The notes beneath the pieces were generated by a model that was not told the DNA's origin, did no database searches, and worked only from the letters and a program-made list of their open reading frames with translations. From Akebia trifoliata (Eukaryota > Streptophyta > Magnoliopsida > Ranunculales > Lardizabalaceae), in NCBI GenBank assembly GCA_017979445.1, contig CM030710.1:9906248-9970247 (forward strand): DNA of 64,000 nucleotides, written 5' to 3'. Below are positions 36,450 through 47,031 of this stretch, piece by piece. Position 1 is the stretch's first letter, and every line of letters begins with the position of its first letter. A program made the translations under genes and the position numbers.

Positions 36450-37631
36450 ATGTTAGCCGCCGGCGATAACCCAATCGATCAGTTAGTCAAAACAACCGTC
36501 ATAGGAATGCACCCTGTAGAGAAGATCAATTTTGGGAGATTCATGTTGAGGAGTGCTCTTTACTTCAATGAGTTTGAGATAGACTGGAACCTCTTACGTG
36601 CTATGGCTAAGCGATGGAACCCCTATCTTCACATATTCCATATGGGGTATATGCATTTATGCCCTACTCACGAGGATTATTGCGGCATCATGAGGATATC
36701 CACTTCAGGACCTTTAGTCAGGCCCTCATTGAAGACCGGATATTCTGGTGAACTCGCCAGAGGACTAAACATTTCCAAGGAAGAAGCCAAGGTCTTAGTC
36801 AATGACGGGAGATTGAACTTAGTACCTTTACTGGGCCCGTATCGCTCCCGCAGTCACCCTATCAATGTAAAACCCGAAACCTGGCGAGCCACTAGGGATT
36901 ATCGATTATGCTTAGGAATCCTAGCCCAATACATATTGACCTACAATAGTGATGGCCAAACTATCCATGAGTCCTTCATAGATATAGCCTCTCAACTCTC
37001 AAGGAAAGCCAACCCAGTACCTCTCATCCTAGCCGAAACCTTCTCAGGTTTAGATGCCATAAAAAATGGTGAGCGGGAAAGCTTCAAGGGAAGCCCCTAC
37101 TTACTCTATATGTGGCTCTGCGACCGTCTCAAAATCGTAGAGGTTCCTTCAAACCTCGAATATAGGCCAGAATATTTTTCTAAGAGAAACCTGTTAGTGC
37201 GTCACAACTCAGTCAAAGCTTGGAGCAAATGGTTAGACTCTCGCCTCGCCTGCCATATCGATTTTAGATGTCCTTGGTGGATGATTGACCCCCCCGTTCT
37301 AGGAACCAAAGGATCCTATTATATCCGTCTGATTGGTTTAGAAGAAACATCTTTTTACCATCCCAATCTGATCCTAAAACAATACGATGTACCTACAGAG
37401 TTATCCTTACCTCAGCACAAAGCTATCTTTTCCCCCGAGCCTTTGACTGAAAAGTTAGTACACCTCATTGAGAAAGCTTGGAACAAGCTCACCTTAGGGT
37501 ATCTAGACGGACCAGCAGAATTCAGAGAGCCAGTTGTTAGAGTCAAAAGGGTCAAGCCTGACAGTAATCCTGATGACCATCAAGACCAAGCCAAGCGTCC
37601 ATGTAAAAATAGTTCAAATCAAATTTGTTGA
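36450..37631 (+). CDS. Ogre ORF1 protein, 393 residues, intact frame
   Basis: The only undamaged long frame of the element. ATG at 36450 is preferred over the TTG five codons upstream; the second Ogre copy starts its ORF1 with ATG at the equivalent place (55269). The N-terminal half has NFGRFMLRSALYF, IDWNLLRAMAKRWNPYLHIF and MHLCPTHEDYCGIM. The C-terminal part has CPWWMIDPPVLG and FYHPNLILKQYDVPTELSLP, then a basic Lys/Arg tail with KRVKPDSNPDD. ORF1 proteins in Ogre elements lie upstream of gag and have no agreed function. The W..R..IFH...LCPT.EDY.GIM pattern resembles the plant mobile domain (compare the PMD gene at 11947-17077). I infer homology but cannot test it here. No Gag, protease or polymerase motif. 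Confidence 0.85.
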   Translation: MLAAGDNPIDQLVKTTVIGMHPVEKINFGRFMLRSALYFNEFEIDWNLLRAMAKRWNPYLHIFHMGYMHLCPTHEDYCGIMRISTSGPLVRPSLKTGYSGELARGLNISKEEAKVLVNDGRLNLVPLLGPYRSRSHPINVKPETWRATRDYRLCLGILAQYILTYNSDGQTIHESFIDIASQLSRKANPVPLILAETFSGLDAIKNGERESFKGSPYLLYMWLCDRLKIVEVPSNLEYRPEYFSKRNLLVRHNSVKAWSKWLDSRLACHIDFRCPWWMIDPPVLGTKGSYYIRLIGLEETSFYHPNLILKQYDVPTELSLPQHKAIFSPEPLTEKLVHLIEKAWNKLTLGYLDGPAEFREPVVRVKRVKPDSNPDDHQDQAKRPCKNSSNQIC

Positions 37632-37826
37632 AAGATGTTTTAATAAGAACATATTGTTTGTCAATCATTTTCAATAAAACTATCTTTCTTCTTGAATAAA
37701 TATCTCCTTTTCAAATACTCATTGTGTAAATGGATTAATTAATGGATTGGTGCACAAACCTCAATAAAATGATTCTCAAAAATGTTATCTAGGGGGTAAT
37801 ACTGAAATTGACTAAATCTACCTTTG

Positions 37827-40762
37827 ATGGGGTCATATAGGATTATCATTGCGCCCAAACTCGAGCGTCCACCTCCTAGTTAGAGTCGTAAGTCCAGTCG
37901 GTTAGAAAGAACCACAGTGCTAAGTCAACAAGCAGAGATGACTTCAGAATCTGAGCTCACAGAGATCCGTAAGATCTTGGCAGCCTTTGCCAATGATATC
38001 AGTAATATAAAAGGCAAAGTGAAAATGTTAGAACAGACCTCGGAATTGACAGGAATTCCCCTAGATGACCCAAAGGGGAAAAAGGTTGAAGAGAAACGTC
38101 CACGTGAAGTCTTCGAGCTCGACGGAGACGAAGAGTATGTTGATGAAAATCCAACGTTATCTAATAGAATGTCTCAATTGGAGTTAGCAATGAAGAGTAT
38201 AAAGGGTATTGATGAAATTGCAGTAGGCATTGAAGCTTTGAATCGCATCCCTAGAATCCATTTGTCAGAGAAGTTTGTGATGCCTGAAATGGACAAGTTC
38301 AGTGGGACAGGGTATGCGAAAACTCATCTTAAGGTGTTTGTTACCAACATGCACACTATGGGGCTCAGCGACGAACCGATGACATTGCTGTTCCAAAGAA
38401 CTTTATCAGGATCAGCACTACGTTGGTTAATGTCTTAAGATCCAGTTACTGTGGGTACATGGGAAAACATGTCAAAGGCCTTTTGGCATCAGTATAAGTA
38501 CAGTACCGAGATTGAGACTTCAAGAAGGGATTTGGAAGTAACTAAACAGAAAAATGGGGAGACATTCACTGATTTTATTGGTCGATGGAGGGCCAAGACT
38601 TCTCAAATGTGGGATAGACCTTCGGAGAAGGAACAAGTAGCAATTATCCTGAAGAACCTCTCTCAAGGATATGCTCAACACCTAGTAGCCCAATACCTCC
38701 CTACTTTTGAATCCTTGTTGCAAGCCGGGAGCCAACTTGAGGATGCATTTGCCTCTGGAATCCTTTCTAACCCCTCAGATAACAAGCCTAAGAAACCATA
38801 TGTTCCCAACCCAATATCAACCATACTTACATCGCCAATACCTCAGTTACCCCAGCTCAACCCCTGGCCCGGACTAATAAACAGATTCACCCGAGTCAAC
38901 CTCGAACTCCACGTCAATTCACCAATTTAGGAATGACCCTTACCGTAGCTTTGCAAAAACTGTTGAAAAAAGGGTTGCTTACCCCGATTCAACCCCGACC
39001 TTTACCGAACCCCTTGCCAGTCGAACACAACCCCAACTTATTTTGCGAATTTCATCAAAATCCTGGCCATCACACGGATCGATGTATCACCCTGCACCAT
39101 GCCATTCAAAACCTTATTGATAATAAAAAGATCACGATCCCTAGCCCACCAAATGTCACCACTAATCCACTACCTACCTATCAACCTCTACCAACCCTAA
39201 ATATGGTTTCTCATACCTCATTGCCATTCGATCCCATCTCTCTTATCCATCCAATCCAGGTCAAACCGCCTAGTTACCCCCTTGCCGGGATAGCTTTCAC
39301 TGATGAGGTTTTCACTACGAACTATGAACTGTTTGATCTAACCTCGGATGACACATATTGTTTATCCCCGCTTCGTTACGATAGTCCCGCATTCACTAGT
39401 TACTTGTTGGCCCAAATAAATCTGAAAAGGCCTGTACTTTTGACAGACGAAGATCCATACTTGTTGACTGAGGAAGATGAGCCTTTCCCCCTTTCCTGTG
39501 ATGAAGTTAGACATATGACTCGAGGAGGAAGAGTTTTTAAGCCACAAGAACTCTGTGTTGAAAATCCTGCAGCCCTGGCAAGAAAAGAAGGAGAAGATCC
39601 CACCAAGGAAAGCATCGAAGAGGATAACTCCGTGATCAAACAGTTGAAAAAATCAAGGGCCAATATCTCAGTATGGGGTTTACTCATGGCTTCCACTGCT
39701 CATAGGGAGGTTGTTCTCAAAGCACTAAACACAGCCCAAGTCTCCCTTGACACTTCTCCAGATCAGCTGGCCAGTATAGTAGGGGCAACTTACGTGGAGA
39801 ATATCCTATCCTTCTCAGACTCAGATCTCCCAAAAGAAGGGGCAAGCCACACTAAGCCGTTGCACATTACAGTTGACTATAACGGAATGAGAGTACCTCT
39901 GGTTTTGATTGATAACGGGAGTGCATTGAACGTTTGCCCGCTGAAAACGACTACTTGTCTGGGATTTAAGGCTGAAGATCTCAAGCCTACTAATCAAGGT
40001 GTTAGAGCCTATGATAACACCAAAAGAGATGTACTGGGAATTTTGCACCTTCGATTGTCCACAGGCATAGCTGAATTTCCTATGGAATTTCAAGTCATTA
40101 ACATCCAGTCTTCTTTCAATCTACTGTTAGGGAGACCATGGTTACACCAGATCAAAGCCATCCCTTCTACGCTACACCAGAAGGTCAAGTTTATCAAGGA
40201 TGGGCTAGTAATTACTCTTCATGGAGATGCTGAAATTGTAGGGATCGTAAATAATACTGAGGCTAAGGATAAGCCGTTGCTTGAGATTCAACCAGAACAA
40301 CAGGGAGTAGAGCTCAGTGGGTTCGAATTTGAAAAGATATGCTCAGTCCAATGGGATCAAGCCATGAAAGAACATTTTCCAATGGAAAATACCTCTAATT
40401 TCTACATGGCTAATATATTCAAGAAAATGAGATTCTTCCCTGGTATGGGCTTAGGTCGCAAGCAGCAAGGTATTAAGGAGGCACCAGTGATTAAAGAGGC
40501 CATCGGCACATTCGGATTAGGATATAAGCCTACTAAGGAAGATTGGGCCCAATACTGGAAGACAAAACGGGATAAGGCCATTGCTAAAAGGCAAAGGCGT
40601 ACCACAGATCTCATTAAAATGAAGTCCTATCGAAAGACCCTCAATGGTTATTTTACGAAAGAAGGAGAAGACTTCCGCTACTGTGGGTTCCCAGAGTCGT
40701 TCATTGATCACATCACAGGTACTCGTCTGCCGGGGTTTGAAATCTTTTTTGGCATGGAATGA
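37827..40762 (+). pseudogene. Ogre gag-protease, two stops and one frameshift
   Basis: Starts at ATG 37827 by comparison with the second copy (56623). Gag reads IRKILAAFANDISNIKGKVK (coiled-coil-like), then the core with RWLMS, KAFWHQYKY, GETFTDFIGRWR and EKEQVAIILKNLSQGYAQHL. Stops: TAG at 37881 (second copy has TGG) and TAA at 38436 (second copy has CAA). A frameshift lies at about 38800-38925. Then come a zinc-knuckle-like CEFHQNPGHHTDRC, the aspartic protease (VLIDNGSALNVCP, so Asp-Asn-Gly in place of the usual Asp-Thr-Gly) and a G-patch-like GMGLGRKQQGIKEAP near the end. The G-patch after protease is common in Tat elements. Gag would package the RNA and protease would cut the polyprotein. 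The frame ends in TGA at 40760. Confidence 0.92.
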
Positions 40763-43280
40763 CCCGAAAAGGAAGCAAACACAGAAGTTAAGGAGAAAAA
40801 AGTTGAAGACTGGCAGCTCGATCTGGACTCCCTCAACATCGATCAGCTATTCATTGAAGACCATAGTGTTTTAGTGTTGTCAGTGGAGAAAGGGATCCCA
40901 AATCCTCAGTCTGTAATCAAACCTGCTGTTGGGTCTCTATCAAATTACCATGTAATCAGTCCTGTGTTGCATGTTAAGGCTGGGTCTGTCGGTCCCATTA
41001 GTCCTGTTCAGTCTGACATGCCAGTCGAGTCCTTTATTTCTGTTGAGTCAAGTAAGTTAGTTGTTTCTGCTGAGTCTGTTATTTCTAGTGAGTCTGTCAA
41101 GTCTGTAATGAGTCCTGTTACCCCATCTCTTTTCAATGAAATGAAAGAAATTTTTTATTACCCCGAGCGCAATAATAATTTAACTAATAATCTGGCTTCG
41201 GAGGGAGAATCTTCTGACGAGGAACCTCCCCCTGAAATAATCAAATTACTTGAACAAGAAGAGGAACGTCAGGCTCAACTTCTAATAGAGGAAGTAGAGG
41301 TTATCAACCTCGGAACAAAAAAAAGTCCTCAAGAAATTCGGATAGGGGTCACTTTATCTCCCGATGAACGCAAAGGGATAGTAGACTTGCTCAAAAAGTT
41401 CAAAGACGTGTTCGCGTGGTCTTACGAGGATATGCCAGGGGTAAGCACAGATATTGTCCAACATCGGATTCCGTTATATCCTGATGCTCAACCAATCAAA
41501 CAGAAACTTCGACGTATGAAGCCGGAATGGACTTTGAAAATCAAAGAAGAAGTTACGAAGCAGATTAACGTTGGATTTTTGGAAGTAGTAGAATACCCTG
41601 AGTGGATTGCCAATGTCGTCCCGATGCCGAAAAAGGATGGAAAAGTTAGAATTTGTGTGGATTTTAGAGACTTAAACAAAGCAAGCCCAAAGGATAGTTT
41701 CCCTTTACCACACATAGATGTTCTAGTGGACAGTACAGCAGGGCACGCTTTGTTGTCCTTCATGGATGGATTTTCAGGGTACAATCAGATAAAAATGGAT
41801 CCTCGAGATATGCAAAAAATGTCGTTTATCACGTAGTGGGGGACCTTCTGTTACAAGGTCATGCCTTTTGGTTTGAAGAACGCTGGAGCCACCTATCAAA
41901 GAGCAGCCACGACTTTACTACATGACATGATACACAAGGAGGTCGAAGTCTATGTAGATGATATGATAGTCAAATCCAAAGAACGACTAGGGCATGTTAC
42001 TGCGTTAGAAATGTTTCTCACAAGGATTCAAAAGTATCAACTCTGCCTCAACCCACAGAAATGTGTATTCGGAGTAACTTCTGGAAAGCTGTTGGGATTT
42101 GTAGTCAGTCAGAGAGGGATCTAAGTAGACCCTGTAAAGATTAAAGCTATCCAAGAGATGCCGCCGCCCGAAACTGAAAAGCAGATTCGAGATTTTCTAG
42201 GCAGAATCCAGTATGTTAGTAGATTCATTTGTCAACTCACCAACGTCTGTGAACCTATTTTTAAGCTTCTCAAGAAGAATGAACCAACAATTTGAAATGA
42301 GTAATGTCAAAAGGCTTTCGACCAAGTCAAGGAGTATCTCTTAAACCCACCTATTTTGGTTCCACCTACACCAGGTAAACCACTTCTTCTTTATCTGTCA
42401 GTCACAGAAGAAGCTATGGGATGCATGCTTGCATAGTATGACAAAGATACTCGTAAAGAAAGGGCCATTTACTACATCAACAAGAAAATATTAGAGTATG
42501 AACGAAAATATTCATCCTTGGAGAAGACCTGCTTAGCACTGGTATGGGCTACTCAGAGACTCTAGCACTATATGTTATCTCATTCAATTATCCTGTTATC
42601 TCGGATGGATCCCCTCAAGTACCTTTTCGAGAAGCCGGCGCTGACAGAGAGAACAGCGCGATGGTTGTTGTTGCTATCAGAGTTTGACATCACGCATGTT
42701 ACACAGAAGTCTATCAAAGGAAGAGTTGTAGCAGAATACTTGGCAGATCACCCTGTAGTAGAAGGAATAAGGCCCGTCGATCAATTCCCTGATGAGAACA
42801 TCTTGCTCGTTAAAGAAGAACCGCAGAACCAAACATGGCAGTTGTACTTTGATGGAGCCGCCAATCAAAATGGGTATGGAATAGGGGCAGTCCTGCTTTT
42901 TCCAGAAGGATGTCACATTCCTATTGCTATTAAATTAGCCTTTTCGAACACTAATAACACGGCTGAATATAAGGCGTGCATCGCGGGGCTCGAAGCTCTT
43001 TGAACCTAGGCATTACAGAAATTGAAGTTTTTGGGATTCAGCCTTGGTCATACATCAGTCATTGGAAGAATGGAAGACTAGGGATGAAAAGTTGAAACCT
43101 TACCATGAGTATTTGTTAAACTTAGTCAGTAAGTTTAAAGCTATCCTGTTCCAGCACTTGTCAAGGGAGGATAACAGATTTACTGACTCCTTAGCAACTT
43201 TATCTTCAATGATCCATTTACCCCCTGGCATGGAATTGAGACCGATCACTGTTGAAGTCAAAGACAGACCCGCATACTGC
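40763..43280 (+). pseudogene. Ogre pol: reverse transcriptase, RNase H and second RNase H
   Basis: In the same frame as gag-protease, after one TGA. A Ser/Val-rich linker (40900-41130) leads to RT: VRICVDFRDLNKASPKDSFP, MDGFSGYNQIKM, VMPFGLKNAGATYQR and the catalytic YVDD at 41951-41962. Then RNase H (EYERKYSSLEKTCLALVWA) and a second, archaeal-type RNase H with WQLYFDGAAN, NTAEYKACIAGLEAL, SLEEWKTRDEK and NRFTDSLATL (D, E and the last D visible). This extra domain is a Tat-lineage trait. In-frame stops: 41834, 42122, 42293, 42302, 42434, 42563. Two frameshifts near 43000 and 43031 break the second RNase H. It would copy RNA to DNA and remove the RNA strand; it is dead here. Confidence 0.94.
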
Positions 43281-44567
43281 CATCAGATCAACATTGCTAC
43301 TCGACTACCCGATGGAAAGCCATGGTACACAGATATAAAGAGAGTGTTGGAAAAACAAGAATTCCCGGAAGAAGCATCGAGGAAGGAACGACAGACCCTA
43401 CTAAGATTAGCATCTCAATTTATCCTGTGCGCAGGAAGCTTATACAAAAGGTCTTATGATGGGATTCACTTGTCGTGTATTGATGAAGATCAAGCTGAAC
43501 AGATAATGATTGAACTACATTCAGGAGAATGTGGCCCTCACATGAGTGGGAAAATGTTAGCTAAGAAAATTATGAGACAAGGATACTAATGGCCCACGAT
43601 GGAAATAGATTGTCATCACATGGTCAAAATCTGTCATAAGTGCCAAATACATGCGAACCTTATACATGTGCCACCATCTCAATTAGTGGGTCTGACTTCA
43701 CCATGGCCATTCTCAGTCTGGGGAATTGACATTATTGGTAAAATATCGCCTAAGGCATCAAACGGGCATGAATACATTCTGGTTGCCATCGATTATTTTA
43801 CCAAATGGGTCGAAGCTGCTTCTTATGCTGTCCTCACTGCATCTCGAGTTGCAAAGTTTATTCAAACGAACATCATCAGTCGATACGGGGTACCTTCGGA
43901 GTTGATCTCCGATAATGGGTCACACTTTAAAGCTGAAGTTATCAAATTGTGTTCAAAGTTCAAAATCTCACATCATAAATCATCTCCTTACCGCCCTCAG
44001 ACTAATGGAGCAGTCGAAGCAGCTAATAAGAATATTAAGACTATCCTCAGGAAAATGTGTCAATCACATCGAGATTGGTCAGAAAAACTGCCATTTGCAT
44101 TATGGGCATATCGAACCTCAATTCGATCCTCCACTGGAGCTACTCCCTACTCCTTAGTGTATGGAATGGAAGCAGTCTTGCTAGTTGAAATGGAGATTCC
44201 GTCTCTCAGGGTCTTGTTAGAAAGTCAATTGTCAGAAGTAGATTGGGTTCGTCAACGGTATGAAGAGTTGAATTTGATAGAGGAAAAACGACTGAAAGGG
44301 TTGTATCACGTGCAAGTTTATCAAAGAAGAGTCGCCCGTGCGTTCGACAAGAAAATCAAGACCCGTCACTTACAAGTCGGGGATTTAGTACTCAAAGAGA
44401 ACATGGCACCTATTTTTGATCCCAGGGGGAAATTCAAACCAAATTGGGGAGGTCCGTTCATCGTTAAGGAAATATTACCAGGAAAGATTGTCAGACTTCA
44501 AGATCATGATGGAATTGAATTACCAGAACCAACCAACCTTGACCAAATCAAACGATACTACAGTTAA
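43281..44567 (+). pseudogene. Ogre integrase, one in-frame stop
   Basis: The N-terminal zinc-binding segment runs from the ELHSGECGPHMSG region to HHMVKICHKCQIHAN, with a TAA at 43587 between them (a Tyr codon by family comparison: RQGYYWP is usual). The catalytic core follows: WGIDIIGKI (first Asp), ELISDNGSHF (second Asp) and NGAVEAANKNI (Glu), the DD35E set. The C-terminal part has VGDLVLKENM, PNWGGPFIVKEI and a chromodomain-free end, QIKRYYS. Integrase inserts the DNA copy and makes the 5-bp duplication seen at the ends. Apart from the one stop this is the best-kept enzyme of the element. Confidence 0.95.
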
Positions 44568-45096
44568 GGAGGCCATCTTTGGCCGAATCAATCCTCATAT
44601 TACCCAGTTATCCAGTTCAACATATCCTTTCTCAACCCCTTTGCAGCTTTTTCAAAAAGAAAAATTATGCCTTTTTCTTTCTCAGCCCGATCACCTAACC
44701 TAGGGGAGGGAAGTTTCGAACTACGTTTTGATCTGATCCCCAAATTCTGGGGTATGTAGGCAACCTTAGAAGTTACTTCAGGCCCGACCACATCAAAATA
44801 AAAAAATATATTTCCCACACAATAAAAAAAAAATCAAGAAAAAATTCAAAAGAAAAGAAATATCATTCAAAATGGGGAAGAAAATGTAAATAAAAAGAAA
44901 TAATTTAAAAGGAAATGCCACACAAGGGGCATTTGGATTTTTGAGCCTCAAAATCCCTTTCTTTTTATACCCAGTCCTAAGCCTACCTATGAAAGTCCTC
45001 CTAAGTACCGTGCGAAAAGTCAAGGAAGATAGCAAAGCATGATCAGACAGTAACTCTAGAAGTTCAGAGGAGAAAAAGAAGATAAAAAATGATAAA

Positions 45097-45315
45097 GCCT
45101 GCTAAGTTGAAAATCCGAAAAGGGCGACTTAGGTAAAAATTAAGGCAAGCACGCAAGGTTGAAAATCTGAAAGGACAACTTTGGCAACAATCAGAGCCAA
45201 GAAAAAAAAAAAAGCTCGCTAGATCGAAAACCTGAAAAGGCGATCTAGGCAAAAGCTAGAGCAAGCTCGCTAGATTGAAAACCTGAAAAGGCGATCTAGG
45301 CAAAAGTTAGAGCAA
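45097..45315 (+). repeat. 51-bp tandem repeat in Ogre 3' UTR (4 units)
   Basis: Units of the form GCTCGCTAGATTGAAAACCT, GAAAAGGCGATCTAGGCAAA and AGTTAGAGCAA. Within each unit CTAGATCG and CGATCTAG are complementary, so a transcript could form a small hairpin per unit. A short A-run insert separates units two and three. Confidence 0.9.
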
Positions 45316-46102
45316 CAAAGAAAAACAGAAGAAAATCCCAAGCTGAGAGCGGTCCGAGCTGAAACATCAAAAGTTCGAATAATCAAGGTCAATACTTAGC
45401 TTAAACTAGGCATAGACTCAGAAGCCACAAGTATCTTGTCTACGATCGATCTGAAAATTTTTACTCCCCCAAGTAAACCAAGGGAGATAAGGGTGAATTC
45501 TATAATGAAACTCGAAAGGAAATAATTTTGTACTCTTGAGTCTGATTCAAAAACCTTCAATAAAATTAATCAAAATTAAAAGTTGAGTCTTTATTGCGCT
45601 TGTGGTAATCAATTATTTCAAACCTTCATACAAGGGGCATTTTCTTTCTTAATGTAACTTTTCCCCCTTATACTAGGGGCATTTGTTTTATGTATTCAAT
45701 TATTTTCAAGGCCATGGTCATTGTCAAACTAGAGGCATTTTGCTTTTGAGCAATGTTAATCCTAAGAGATAATGAGAACCCCAAATTTATGGTAACCCTC
45801 TTGATAACAGTTTTTCGAAAAACTTTTGAGGTTCAAAAGAAATAAAAAACTCAGGTTTTAAATTCATAAAACTTTTTGATAAATCCTTGAGATTCAAACA
45901 AAAGCATTTTGGATCTCACATAGGAGATATGGCATTCTTTCGTTCTCTAGATTCTTTTTCAGATCCAATCATTCTTAGATTCGATCATTTCTCTTCCAGA
46001 TTCATTATCTTTCGGATTTATTCATTCTCCGATTCATTCCAATCAGTCTTCTCTAAATTCATTCATTCTTTTCCAAAATTCCTTCATTCCTCTACCAGTT
46101 TT

Positions 46103-46636
46103 GCTCAGTTGCCGCCAAGGGTTATCTTGGATTTTGCTCAGTTTCCGCCAAGGGTTATCTTGGATTTTGCTCAGTTGTCGCCAAGGGTTATCTTGGATTT
46201 TGCTCAGATGCCGCCAAGGGTTATCTTGGATTTTGCTCAATTGCCGTCAAGGGTTATCTTGGATTTTGCTCAATTTCCGCCAAGGGTTATCTTGGATTTT
46301 GCTCAGTTACCGCCAAAGGTTAACTTGGATTTTGCTTAGTTGCCGCCAAGGGTTATCTTGGATTTTGCTCAGTTTCTGCCAAGGGTTATCTTCGATTTTG
46401 CTCAGATGCCGCCAAGGGTTATCTTAGATTTTGCTCAGTTTTCGCCAAAGGTTATCTTGGATTTTGCTCAGATGCCGCGAAGGGTTATCTTGGATTTTGT
46501 TCAGTTTCCGCCAAGGGTAATCTTGGATTTTGCTCAGATGCCTCCAAGGGTTATCTTGGATTTTGCTCAGATGCCTCCAAGGGTTATCTTGGATTTTGCT
46601 CAGATGCCACCAAGGGTCATCTCGGATTATGCTTAG
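46103..46636 (+). repeat. 33-bp tandem repeat in Ogre 3' UTR (about 16 units)
   Basis: Unit: GCTCAGTTGCCGCCAAGGGT followed by TATCTTGGATTTT, with variants ATGCCGCCAAGG and TTTCCGCCAAGG. Thirty-three is a multiple of three, so 11-residue repeats (PPRVILDFAQ-like) appear in translation. CCAAG/CTTGG are complementary within each unit. Confidence 0.95.
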
Positions 46637-47018
46637 TTATGCTCGGTATTATGCTCAGTTTGTGCTCAGTTTATGCTCAGTTTATGCTTAGATTATGCTC
46701 AAATTATGCTCAGATTTTACTCAGCTCCAACTTAAACTCTTTGAAATTTATCACAGATTTTAAATCACAGACTTGCACAGTTGTTACATCAGTTAAGGAG
46801 AATTTTCTAAAATTCAAGGATCTGACACTGTCAGTGAGAGTTTGCGCTCAAAGACCTGACAACCTTTTGATTCGGGGAGAGTTTTACCCTCAAGGATCCG
46901 AACACCCTGACGAATTGCTAAATCAGGCTGCAAAATGAACTGTCACTAGCTTGGGTATTCAGATATCGCACTATCTACCAAAATAGATTTGCTATCTAGT
47001 TTGCTTCAACCCTCTGCC

Positions 47019-47029
47019 AAAGAGGGCCA
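47019..47029 (+). other. Ogre polypurine tract (likely)
   Basis: AAAGAGGGCCA a few bases before the 3' LTR start at 47032. Short and imperfect, but in the right place. Confidence 0.55.
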
Positions 47030-47031
47030 TC

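Larger units (their letters stand above)
44568..47031 (+). other. Ogre 3' untranslated region
   Basis: 2.5 kb after integrase, with two tandem arrays (45097-45315 and 46103-46636) and a GCTCAGTTTATGCTCAG-type run at 46630-46730. Open frames at 45887-46636 come from the array, whose 33-bp unit keeps frames open. The last ~130 bases match the reversed fragment at 23650-23800. Confidence 0.85.

Noticed and set aside
41488..41784. Minus-strand frame opposite RT, and similar antisense frames at 39362-40711
   Set aside because: Shadows of the conserved pol and gag-protease coding strand.
45887..46636. Open frames with PPRVILDFAQ-like repeats
   Set aside because: Product of the 33-bp tandem array in the Ogre 3' UTR, open in more than one frame and on both strands.
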